A stretch of 64,000 nucleotides of DNA. It comes from Planctomycetota bacterium (lineage in GTDB: Bacteria; Planctomycetota; J058). The translations under genes were made by a program, and so were the position numbers. Location: assembly GCA_023954375.1 (NCBI GenBank), contig JAMLIC010000037.1, positions 26,167-90,166 of the forward strand, written 5' to 3'. The notes under the pieces are model-generated. The model had not been told where the DNA came from and searched no databases. It saw only the letters and a list, made by a program, of their open reading frames with translations. This document shows, one piece after another, positions 1-7,288 of this stretch. The first letter of the stretch is position 1. Each line of letters begins with the position of its first letter.

Positions 1-834
1 CACGCGGTCCTGCCGCGGCGGTCGTGCCTCGTGCGCCGCGAGCCCGGCCCGCGGCCGCGGGCGCAGCCCGTGGCGGCGAACGTCGACCTCGTGCTCCTCG
101 TGGCCGCGGCCGACGGCTACCGCGCCGTGCAGCCGCGCCGGCTCGAGCGCGCGGCGGCGCTGGCCTGGGAGGCGGGGGCGTCGCCGGTCCTCGTGCTCAC
201 GAAGTGCGACCTCGTCGACGACGCGCCCGACCTGCTCGCCGCGACGGCCGCCGCCCTGCCGGGGGTCCCCGGCCTGGGCGTCGGCCTGGACGACGACCAG
301 GGCCTCGACGAGCTCCGGGCGCTCCTGCGCCCGGCGCGCACGGCCGTGCTGCTCGGGCCCTCGGGCGCCGGCAAGTCGACCCTGACGAACCGGCTCCTCG
401 GGGCGGACCGCCAGGAGATCGGCGGCGTGCGCGAGGTCGACGGCAAGGGGCGCCACACGACGACCGCGCGCGAGCTGTTCCTCGTGCCGGGCGGCGGGGC
501 GGTGATCGACACCCCGGGCATGCGCGAGCTGGGGGTGTGGACCGGCGACGCCGGCGGCGTCGACGCCGTGTTCGCCGACGTCGAGGAGCTCGCCCGCGGG
601 TGCAGGTTCCGCGACTGCGGCCACGGGCACGAGCCCGGCTGCGCCGTGCAGGCCGCCGCGGACGAGGGCGCGCTCGACCCCGAGCGCCTGGACGCCTGGG
701 CGCGGCTCCAGCGGGAGCAGGCCTTCGCCGACCGCAAGCGCGACGCCGAGGCGCGGCGCGTGGTCCGCGCGCAGCACCGGCGCATGAGCCGCGCGCTCGA
801 CGCGCGGCTGCGGCAGAAGGAGGGCGACGCGTGA
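1..834 (+). CDS. rsgA: Ribosome small-subunit biogenesis GTPase RsgA, 5' truncated by the window edge
   Basis: RsgA is a circularly permuted GTPase that acts late in 30S subunit maturation. The frame is open from base 1, and the first residues (AVLPRRS, then VAANVD) match the end of the OB fold, so the true start lies upstream and a GTG at 31 is not the start. The permuted order of G motifs is visible: TKCD (G4) comes first, then the P-loop GPSGAGKST (G1), RHTTT (G2) and DTPG (G3). The C-terminal zinc motif is C-x5-C-x-H-x5-C (CRFRDCGHGHEPGC). The tail is basic. The stop at 832-834 directly abuts the stop of the convergent cytochrome gene. Identity is secure; only the N-terminal part is missing. 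Confidence 0.93.
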   Translation, partial: HAVLPRRSCLVRREPGPRPRAQPVAANVDLVLLVAAADGYRAVQPRRLERAAALAWEAGASPVLVLTKCDLVDDAPDLLAATAAALPGVPGLGVGLDDDQGLDELRALLRPARTAVLLGPSGAGKSTLTNRLLGADRQEIGGVREVDGKGRHTTTARELFLVPGGGAVIDTPGMRELGVWTGDAGGVDAVFADVEELARGCRFRDCGHGHEPGCAVQAAADEGALDPERLDAWARLQREQAFADRKRDAEARRVVRAQHRRMSRALDARLRQKEGDA

Positions 835-1668
835 TCACGGCCCCCGGAGCGCGTGGACCTCCCGCGGCGTCATCGACATCCCACGCGCGCGGCCCACCTC
901 GTCGGGCCGGAAGGGCGCGGCGTCCGCGGGCAGGCGGGCGTCGTTGCCCCAGGCGCGCGTGACGTAGTTCAGCACCGCGGCGAGCTCCTCGTCGCTCAGG
1001 TGGCTCGCCCCCGGCATGGCCGCGTCGAAGCGCTGCCCGGCGGCCTCGATCGGCCCCTGCTGCCCGAAGAGGGCCAGGCGCACGAGGTGCTCGCGGCGGT
1101 CCGCCGCGAGCGTCGCGGCGTGGCCGACGAGGGGCGGGAAGGCGCCCGGGAGGCCCTTGCCGTCGGGCTGATGGCAGGGCGCGCAGGCGGTCCGGTAGAC
1201 GCGGGCCCCGGCGTCGTCCGGGGCGGGGGCGCCCTGCAGGGCGACGTAGGCGGCGTCGATCGTCTCGGGCGTGTAGTGCGCGGCGAGGTAGGCCAGGACC
1301 TGCTCGGCGGCCGCATCGGGGACCTCGGCGCCGTAGGTCCGCTGCATCTTCTCGAGCGTCGCCCGCCAGCCGGCCTCGGGCAGGGGCGGCTGGAGGGTCA
1401 CGTAGGCGGTCGAGTGGCAGGTCGAGCAGTGGGCGACGAGCGCGTCGCGCCCGGCGCCGGGCACGAGCGCGGGGGTCCGCGCCGGGAGCGGGTCGATGGC
1501 GTAGACCGGCCCCTCGTCGGGCAGGCGCGGGAGCGGCTGCGCGATCGCGCCGGGCGGCAGGAGCGGCGGGGCCGCCGGCGGGGCCGCCGGCGGGCCGCCC
1601 GGCGCGCCGGGGCAGCCGAGGAGGAGGAGGAGGAGCGCCGCGAGGAGCGGCTCAGGACGCCGGGCCAA
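835..1668 (-). CDS. Dihaem cytochrome c, probable electron acceptor of the sulfite dehydrogenase
   Basis: 277 residues with a hydrophobic N-terminal signal ending in a lipobox-like LLGC, so probably a membrane-anchored lipoprotein outside the cytoplasm. Two c-type haem sites are visible: CSTCH near residue 78 and CAPCH near residue 160, the second in a cytochrome-cbb3-type domain with a likely axial Met in AAMPGASHL. The first site (AHCSTCHSTAYV) resembles the cytochrome subunit of SorAB-type sulfite dehydrogenases. It overlaps the 3' end of the sulfite dehydrogenase gene by 17 bases and is the last gene of the operon. The assignment as its redox partner rests on motif and context. The low-complexity Ala/Pro segment after the signal is a typical linker. 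Confidence 0.8.
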   Translation of the reverse strand: MARRPEPLLAALLLLLLGCPGAPGGPPAAPPAAPPLLPPGAIAQPLPRLPDEGPVYAIDPLPARTPALVPGAGRDALVAHCSTCHSTAYVTLQPPLPEAGWRATLEKMQRTYGAEVPDAAAEQVLAYLAAHYTPETIDAAYVALQGAPAPDDAGARVYRTACAPCHQPDGKGLPGAFPPLVGHAATLAADRREHLVRLALFGQQGPIEAAGQRFDAAMPGASHLSDEELAAVLNYVTRAWGNDARLPADAAPFRPDEVGRARGMSMTPREVHALRGP

Positions 1669-2908
1669 CGACCACCTCCTGCCGCTCGATCTGGTTCCAC
1701 AGGTAGCCGCCGGGGTTCCAGACGGGCGCGTCGACCTGCACCTCGCCCGAGGCGTCCTGCGCGCGCGCGCACAGGGTCACGCGCCCCGGGCGCGGCGGCG
1801 TCCAGGGCGCGGACCAGGTCCTGAACGCGTAGGGCCCCAGGTCCTCGCCGAGCGCGGCGCGCGTCCACGTCGCGCCGCCGTCGGTCGAGACGTCGACGCG
1901 GGTGACGGCGCCCCGCCCGCTGAAGGCGACGCCGCGCACGACGACCGGCAGGCCGACGGGGAGCTTGGTCGCGCCGTCGGGCGCGACGATGAACGAGCGC
2001 ACCGGCATGGTCGAGATCGGCGCGGTGCTCACGCCGGGCGCGTCGGCGGGCGTCGTCGACCCGCGCGGCGTGAGCGGCACGCGGTAGGCGCGCGCCATCC
2101 AGAAGCCGTCGTCGGGGCGGTCGAGCACCCGCACGTGCGCCAGCGCCTTGACCCAGTAGGTGGAGAAGAGGCCGGGCACGACCAGGCGCGCCGGGAAGCC
2201 GTTGAGGAGCGGCAGGGGCTCGCCGTTCATGCCGAAGGCGACGAGGGCCCGGTCGAGCGCGTCGCCCTCGAGGTCGAGCGACTTGAGGTAGCGGCCCGAC
2301 CCGAGCTCCGGCGGCCCCTGGCCGCGGTCGAGCCCCTCGACCTGCACCTGCACGGCGCCGGCCTTCACCCCCGCGTCGCGCAGGAGCGCGCGGAGCGGGA
2401 CGCCGGTCCAGCGGGCGCAGCCCATGGCGCCGTTGCCCCACTGGGCGCCCGGCACGCGCGGCTGGAAGCGGCTGCGCGAGTTGCCCGAGCACTGGTTGAC
2501 CGCGACGACCTCCTGGCGGTCGTCGCGGCGCAGGAGGTCCGCGAGCGAGAGCGACAGCGGGCGCTCGACGTGGCCCTCGACGGCGAGGCGCCAGCGCGAC
2601 AGGTCGACCGACGTCGGGTGCGGGTCGAGGTGCCAGCGCACGAAGAACGCCGCGTTGGGGGTGATCGGCTCGAGGAACCAGTGGCGCGGCGTCTCGAGCT
2701 GGACCGGGCGGTCGGTGAGCTGGATCAGGGGCGCCTTCTGGGGGAGCACGACCAGCGGGCCGACCGAGCTCCAGTGCGGGTTCGGCCCGGGGCCCGTGAA
2801 GGGCGGCATGGGCTCCTGGCCGCGGGCCAGGCCGGCGAGGGCCAGGGCCCCGGCGCCGAGGCCGGCGACCTGGAGCAGGTCCCGGCGCGAGAGGGCGTCG
2901 TCGGTCAT
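1652..2908 (-). CDS. Molybdopterin sulfite oxidase/dehydrogenase catalytic subunit (SorA/SoxC family)
   Basis: 418 residues. The start is the ATG at 2908, giving a Tat signal (SRRDLLQ plus hydrophobic stretch), in keeping with export of a folded molybdoenzyme. The oxidoreductase molybdopterin domain contains VNQCSGNSR near residue 137; this cysteine is the expected Mo ligand of the sulfite oxidase family. QWGNGAMG and WTGVPL follow, then a C-terminal Mo-co dimerisation domain with VSTDGGATW. Expected role: oxidation of sulfite to sulfate in the periplasm with electrons passed to the adjacent cytochrome. Its ATG overlaps the TGA of the upstream kinase gene (ATGA), so the two are translationally coupled. 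Family is clear; sulfite as substrate is inferred from family and neighbours. Confidence 0.9.
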   Translation of the reverse strand: MTDDALSRRDLLQVAGLGAGALALAGLARGQEPMPPFTGPGPNPHWSSVGPLVVLPQKAPLIQLTDRPVQLETPRHWFLEPITPNAAFFVRWHLDPHPTSVDLSRWRLAVEGHVERPLSLSLADLLRRDDRQEVVAVNQCSGNSRSRFQPRVPGAQWGNGAMGCARWTGVPLRALLRDAGVKAGAVQVQVEGLDRGQGPPELGSGRYLKSLDLEGDALDRALVAFGMNGEPLPLLNGFPARLVVPGLFSTYWVKALAHVRVLDRPDDGFWMARAYRVPLTPRGSTTPADAPGVSTAPISTMPVRSFIVAPDGATKLPVGLPVVVRGVAFSGRGAVTRVDVSTDGGATWTRAALGEDLGPYAFRTWSAPWTPPRPGRVTLCARAQDASGEVQVDAPVWNPGGYLWNQIERQEVVVGPAS

Positions 2909-5118
2909 CGCAGGTCCTCCGCCTCCTCGTCCCACAGCCAGAGCTCGGCCGGCGCGTCGCCCGCCGCGAGGAGGAGCCGGCGGCCGAGGCCGCGCGGGTC
3001 GTCGGCCGCGTCGAGGTCGAAGCCCTCGACGGGGCGCGCCAGGAGCGAGCGCGCGCTCACCTCGCGGCCGGCCGCGAGGTCCCAGAGCGAGAGCTCGCCC
3101 ACGCCGTGGAGGTTCGAGGTCGTCGTGAGGCGGCGCCCGTCGGGCGAGAAGACCAGCCCGGCGAGCTCGCCGTCGCTCGAGCGCGGCTCGGCGATCGAGG
3201 CCTGGTCCTCGCGGCGGCCGGCGCCGGGCAGCACGCGCGCCCCGCGCTCGCCGTCGAGGTCGAGGACGAACAGCCGGCCGAGCCCCGTCCCGACGGCCGC
3301 GATCCGGTCGTCGGGCGAGGGGACGATCACCTTCGCGCTGCCGACGAGCGGCCACTCGTGCAGGACCGCGCCGTCGGCGGGGTCGACCAGGCGCACCATG
3401 GGCCCGCGACTCTCCGCCAGCATGCCCCAGTTGCCCACGAGCAGGCGCCCGCCGCGGGTGAAGGCGAGCGCGTTGACCGGGGTGGTCAGCGTCGGCAGCG
3501 CGCGCAGCTGCGCCCCGGTGTCCGCCGCGTGGAGGCGGACGCCGCCCGCGCCGTCACCGACGGCCAGCACCTCGCCGTCGACGGAGAGGGCCATGGCGCG
3601 CAGGTTGACCCCGGAGGTGACGAGGATCGACGACGGGGACCCGTCCAGCGGCGCGCGGAGGACGCCGTACGACACGAGCAGGTAGGCCGCGGCGCCGTCG
3701 GGGGAGAGGGCCAGGTCGAGCCCGGCGAGCTGCTCCCAGCGGCGGACGGCCTCGCCGCGCTCGACGTCCCACAGCGTCAGCCCCGGGTCGGCGCGGCGCA
3801 GGAGCACGGCCAGGCGGCCGCCGCTGCCCGGGACGAAGCGCGCGCGGTCGGCCGGCTCGAGGCGGGCGACCGGGCCGCGGCGCGCCGCGGCCCGGGCGCC
3901 CGCGCCGACGCGCCCGGCCTCCGGGTGGTCGGGGAACGCCGCGAGCCAGGCGATCGTCTCGGCCAGCGGGGCGTCGCGGCCGTCGGCGCGGAGGGCTTTG
4001 AGGGCGGCGTCGCCCAGGCGGCGGCGCGCATCGCGCCGCCGCGCCTCGACGCGGGCGCGCTCGGGGTGCTCGGGGTGCTCGGCGAGCCAGGCGTCGGCGC
4101 GGGCGACGACCTCGGCCGGGTCGGAGAGCCCCGCGAGCGCGCGCGCGGCGCCGTCGCCGGACGCCGGCGCGGGCGGCGGCGCGGCCTCGCGCGTCGTGCG
4201 CAGCGCGGCGGCCGCGCCGACGACGGCCGCGGCCGCCAGCCCCAGCGCGGCCAGGGCCCGGCGGCGCCGCGCCCGGACGCGTCGCCGGGCCGGCCCCGGC
4301 GCGCGGCGCACGTCCTCGATGGCGTCGGCGAGCTCGCCCGCGCGCGCGTAGCGCGCCGCCGCGTCGCGGGCGGTCGCGCGCGCGCACACCTGGTCGAGGC
4401 GGCCCGGCAGGCCGGGGTCGACGTCGCCGGGGAGGGGGCGGTCGCTGCGGATGATCGTCGCGATCACCTCGGCGGCCGTCGTGGCGTGGCCGACGGCGGG
4501 CTGGCCGGTGACGAGCTCGAAGAGGATCAGCCCGAGGGCGTAGACGTCCGTGCGCGGCGAGAGGTCCTTGCCGCCCGCGAGCTGCTCCGGGGCCATGTAG
4601 CCGATCGTCCCGACCATGGCGCCGGTGCGCGTCATGCGGTCGTCCTGCTCGGGGGCGAGCGCCAGCCCCAGGTCGACGACCACCGGGCGGCCGTCGCGCG
4701 TGACGAGCACGTTCTGGGGCTTGAGGTCGCGATGGACGACCTCGATGGCGTGGAGGGCGTCGACGCCGCGGCAGATCCCGGCGGCGAGGGTCAGCGCGGC
4801 GCGCAGGGGCGGCCGTCCGCGCTTGAGGACCGCGTCGAGCGGCTCGCCCTCGACCAGCTCCATGGCGAAGAAGGGCATGCCCTGGTGGACGCCCGCCTCG
4901 TGGATCGAGACGACGTGGGGGTGCCGCACGCGCGCGAGGTGCGCCACCTCGCGCTCGAAGCGCGCCAGGGCCCGCGCGTCGCCGCGGAGCATGACCTTGA
5001 CCGCCCGCTCCACGCCCAGCTGGGCGTGGCGGCCGCGGTAGACGACCCCCATGCCGCCCTGGCCGAGGACGCCGGTGATCTCGTAGGGGCCGATGCGTGC
5101 CGGCAGGGACGGGGCCAT
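2905..5118 (-). CDS. Membrane Ser/Thr protein kinase with a C-terminal beta-propeller-like sensor
   Basis: 737 residues. The kinase domain spans about 10-265: glycine loop GQGGMGVVY, AVKVM lysine, HRDLKPQN catalytic loop near 128 and an APEQ motif. The magnesium-binding DFG is DLG here (VVDLGLA), a conservative change that need not abolish activity. One transmembrane segment lies near 285-306. The extracytoplasmic part has WD40/YVTN-like repeats (LSPDG, FTRGGRLL, FSPDGRRL, LWDLAAGRE), so it is probably a ligand or protein sensor. It starts 18 bases after the molbindin stop and ends in an ATGA overlap with the sulfite dehydrogenase gene. Its place inside a molybdoenzyme operon suggests control of, or response to, sulfur or molybdenum metabolism; this is inference. 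Confidence 0.88.
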   Translation of the reverse strand: MAPSLPARIGPYEITGVLGQGGMGVVYRGRHAQLGVERAVKVMLRGDARALARFEREVAHLARVRHPHVVSIHEAGVHQGMPFFAMELVEGEPLDAVLKRGRPPLRAALTLAAGICRGVDALHAIEVVHRDLKPQNVLVTRDGRPVVVDLGLALAPEQDDRMTRTGAMVGTIGYMAPEQLAGGKDLSPRTDVYALGLILFELVTGQPAVGHATTAAEVIATIIRSDRPLPGDVDPGLPGRLDQVCARATARDAAARYARAGELADAIEDVRRAPGPARRRVRARRRRALAALGLAAAAVVGAAAALRTTREAAPPPAPASGDGAARALAGLSDPAEVVARADAWLAEHPEHPERARVEARRRDARRRLGDAALKALRADGRDAPLAETIAWLAAFPDHPEAGRVGAGARAAARRGPVARLEPADRARFVPGSGGRLAVLLRRADPGLTLWDVERGEAVRRWEQLAGLDLALSPDGAAAYLLVSYGVLRAPLDGSPSSILVTSGVNLRAMALSVDGEVLAVGDGAGGVRLHAADTGAQLRALPTLTTPVNALAFTRGGRLLVGNWGMLAESRGPMVRLVDPADGAVLHEWPLVGSAKVIVPSPDDRIAAVGTGLGRLFVLDLDGERGARVLPGAGRREDQASIAEPRSSDGELAGLVFSPDGRRLTTTSNLHGVGELSLWDLAAGREVSARSLLARPVEGFDLDAADDPRGLGRRLLLAAGDAPAELWLWDEEAEDLR

Positions 5119-5136
5119 CGAGGAGGAGTGTAAAGG

Positions 5137-5343
5137 CTACTCCTTCAGCAGGAGCACGTGGATCGCCTTGACGACCACCCGGACCTTGTCGCCGGGCTTG
5201 ACGCCCAGGTCGGCGAGGGAGTCGGTCGTCATCACGCTCGCCATCTCCGACGCCGGGACCTCGAGCGTCACCTGGCTCATGACGTCGCCCTGCTTGACCG
5301 CCTTGACGGTCCCGACGATCTGGTTGCGCGCGCCGACCTTCAT
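5137..5343 (-). CDS. Molbindin-type molybdate-binding protein (single TOBE/Mop domain)
   Basis: 68 residues forming one TOBE/Mop domain: N-terminal ARNQIVGTVKAV, then a core with MSQVTLEV, a TDSLADLGVKPGD turn and a C-terminal VVKAIHVLL strand. Small proteins of this type bind molybdate oxyanions as oligomers and buffer molybdenum in the cytoplasm. The ATG at 5343 fits the domain start, whereas an upstream extension of the frame has no domain content. It is the first gene of the minus-strand operon that ends with the molybdenum enzyme, which supports the assignment. A -10-like TATAGT lies 23 bases upstream. Confidence 0.85.
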   Translation of the reverse strand: MKVGARNQIVGTVKAVKQGDVMSQVTLEVPASEMASVMTTDSLADLGVKPGDKVRVVVKAIHVLLLKE

Positions 5344-5365
5344 GGGGGGCCTCCGGTGGGGGGAG

Positions 5366-5371
5366 ACTATA
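5366..5371 (-). promoter_or_regulatory. Putative -10 element for the molbindin-kinase-sulfite dehydrogenase operon
   Basis: TATAGT on the minus strand, inside an otherwise very GC-rich spacer and 23 bases before the molbindin ATG. No good -35 box is seen. Similar TAnnnT hexamers precede several other operon starts in this window. Confidence 0.35.
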
Positions 5372-5488
5372 GCCCGCCTGCCGGGTGACGACCCTCCGAT
5401 GCGGACGGACGAGCAGCGCCGGTCGAATGGGGGGCCGCCGGCGCCGGTCGAGGGGGGTATCGTCGGACCCCGACGGACGGTGACACCC

Positions 5489-6355
5489 ATGCACGGACCC
5501 CGCCTCGCCTGGGCGCTGGCCGCCCTCCTGCTCGCCGGCTGCGCCAGCCCGGACGAGTACCCCTACGAGTACAGCGACCGCGAGCTCGAGCGCGACGAGC
5601 GCATGGCGACGCGCGCCGAAGACGCGGCCCCTGCTCGCGACATGGCCGAGCCCGACCCGTTCGACGGCGGCCTGGCGCAGCGAGGGGGCGGCCCCGGAGG
5701 GGTCGACCCCGACCGGGGCGGCCCGGCGGGCCGGGGCGGCGGCGCCGCCGGCCAGGGGGGACCGGGGCAGGGGGGCGACGGCGCCGGCGCGGCGCCGGGC
5801 CAGCAGCCGCCGGGCGGGCCGCTCCTGATCTACCAGGCCGACATCACGCTGGCCGTGCACGAGGTCGGGACGACGCAGCGGGCGGTGATCGGCATCGCGC
5901 GCGAGCTGGGCGGCTACCTCGCCTACCAGGACGACACGCGCGTGACGGTCCGCGTGCCGGCGGGTCGCTTCCAGGACGCGGTCGACCGGCTCGAGCGCGT
6001 GGGCGACGTCGTCCACCGCAACATCCAGGCGATCGACGTGAGCGAGGAGTTCCGCGACCTGACCCTGCGGCTGCGCAACGCCGAGGTCGTGCGAGAGCGG
6101 CTCGAGGCGATCCTCGCCCGCGCCGAGAAGGTCGAGGACGCGCTCAAGGTCCAGGCCGAGCTGGCGCGCGTGACCGAGCAGATCGAGCTGCTCAAGGGGC
6201 GGCTCCGCTTCCTGCAGGACCGCCTGGCCTACTCGACCGTCACGGTGCACTTCCGCCCGCGCCCGACGGAGCAGGTCGGCCAGCCTGACGTCTACCGGCT
6301 CCCCTTCTCGTGGCTCGACGAGCTCGGGCTCCCCGCCCTCCTGAACCTGCGGTGA
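5489..6355 (+). CDS. DUF4349-like secreted lipoprotein
   Basis: 288 residues starting at the ATG at 5489, which gives a lipoprotein signal (ALLLAGCAS). A long Gly/Pro/Gln-rich disordered linker follows (about 55-112). The folded part (about 115-275) begins LIYQADITLAVHEV, continues VTVRVPAGRFQDAVDRLERVGDV, and then has a long amphipathic coiled coil (LRNAEVVRERL to LLKGRLRFLQDRLAYSTVTV). This order is characteristic of DUF4349 lipoproteins, whose function is poorly known. The usual C-terminal transmembrane helix of the family is not evident; the protein ends soon after the coiled coil. It is divergent from the molbindin operon, with a TATCGT -10-like site near 5457. Confidence 0.78.
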   Translation: MHGPRLAWALAALLLAGCASPDEYPYEYSDRELERDERMATRAEDAAPARDMAEPDPFDGGLAQRGGGPGGVDPDRGGPAGRGGGAAGQGGPGQGGDGAGAAPGQQPPGGPLLIYQADITLAVHEVGTTQRAVIGIARELGGYLAYQDDTRVTVRVPAGRFQDAVDRLERVGDVVHRNIQAIDVSEEFRDLTLRLRNAEVVRERLEAILARAEKVEDALKVQAELARVTEQIELLKGRLRFLQDRLAYSTVTVHFRPRPTEQVGQPDVYRLPFSWLDELGLPALLNLR

Positions 6356-6423
6356 GGCCTGACGTGACGACCTCCCCTGAAGCCCCCGCCGCGCTCGGCC
6401 GTCCCACCCCCCGGAGCGTCCGG

Positions 6424-6921
6424 ATGCCCGCGCTGGCCCGCCTGCTCGCGGTGCTCGTCGTCGCCTGCGGCGGCCTGACCCTCGGCGGCTGCCGACACTT
6501 CGAGCTCGAGCCGCCCGAGCACTTCGTCGTGCTCGACGAGCCCGAGCGGCGCGGCTTCGCCATGCGCGCCGTGAACGCCGACGGCGTGGTGCTCGCCGTG
6601 CGCGAGGTCGACAACGACCGGACGGGCAGCCTGACCTTCTGGGTCGACGCGATCCGCAACCGCCTGCGGACCGTCCGCGGCTACGCCCTCCTCGAGGAGC
6701 GGCCGGTCAAGGCCGCGACGGGCGAGCCCGGCCACCAGCTGCGCCTCGGCCGCGACCAGGGCACGCAGACCTACGACTACTGGGTGACCATCTTCGTCCG
6801 GCCGCCGACGCTCCTCGGCGACGGGCACGTGCTCGTGGTCGAGGCCGGCGGGCGGCGCGAGGAGTTCGCGCGGGTGCAGGACGAGCTGGGCAAGGCGATC
6901 AGCGGCTTCGCGGTGCGCTGA
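6424..6921 (+). CDS. Small lipoprotein of unknown function
   Basis: 165 residues from the ATG at 6424, with a signal ending in LGGC (lipobox). A GTG at 6364 would add about 20 residues without signal-like character. The mature part has alternating beta strands (HFVVLDEPERRGFAMRAVNADG, TGSLTFWVDAIRNRLR, DYWVTIFVRPP) and a short C-terminal helix, suggesting a compact alpha/beta fold. I do not recognise a family. It follows the DUF4349 gene by 68 bases on the same strand and may share its transcript. The dispersed repeat follows downstream. Confidence 0.6.
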   Translation: MPALARLLAVLVVACGGLTLGGCRHFELEPPEHFVVLDEPERRGFAMRAVNADGVVLAVREVDNDRTGSLTFWVDAIRNRLRTVRGYALLEERPVKAATGEPGHQLRLGRDQGTQTYDYWVTIFVRPPTLLGDGHVLVVEAGGRREEFARVQDELGKAISGFAVR

Positions 6922-7050
6922 CTCGTGTGACTCCAGGCGGCTGCGCGGCCCGCGCGCTCGGCACTCCCGACCGCACCCGACCATCATCACAGCAGGGCCC
7001 GACCTCGAAGCAGAGCTCGAACTCAGACGTCTCAGGGGCCTGGCTCGAGA

Positions 7051-7287
7051 CCTGTCCTCGACCCCGTCCTTCGCAGACGGCCGAGCCGCCTCCGAGCACA
7101 CCTCACCGCGCCTTCGCAGCAGGAGCGTCAGGCGAGGCCGAGGAGGGCGAGGCGGTGCGGCGCGAAGGCGAGGGAAGGCGGCCTCCTGGCCGCCGACCGA
7201 GCCTGAGCGGTCGAGGCGCGGCGCGCCGCGCGGCGCCTCGACGCACCGCAGCGCCCGCCATCCTCGGCCGCAGCCGCGATCACACCA
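7051..7287 (+). repeat. Dispersed hairpin-bearing repeat, copy A
   Basis: About 237 bases shared with arrays at 44.5-45.3 kb (opposite orientation) and 62 kb. It contains a constant hairpin (GGCGGCC, TCCT loop, GGCCGCC at 7177-7194) and a variable hairpin (TCGAGGCGC at 7211-7219 pairing with GCGCCTCGA at 7233-7241). The right end reads CGCGATCACACCA and stops two bases before the stop codon of the convergent ATPase gene. No transposase or convincing reading frame is present. It fills most of the 367-base gap between the lipoprotein and ATPase genes; the rest (6922-7050) shows nothing recognisable. Confidence 0.75.
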
Positions 7288-7288
7288 A

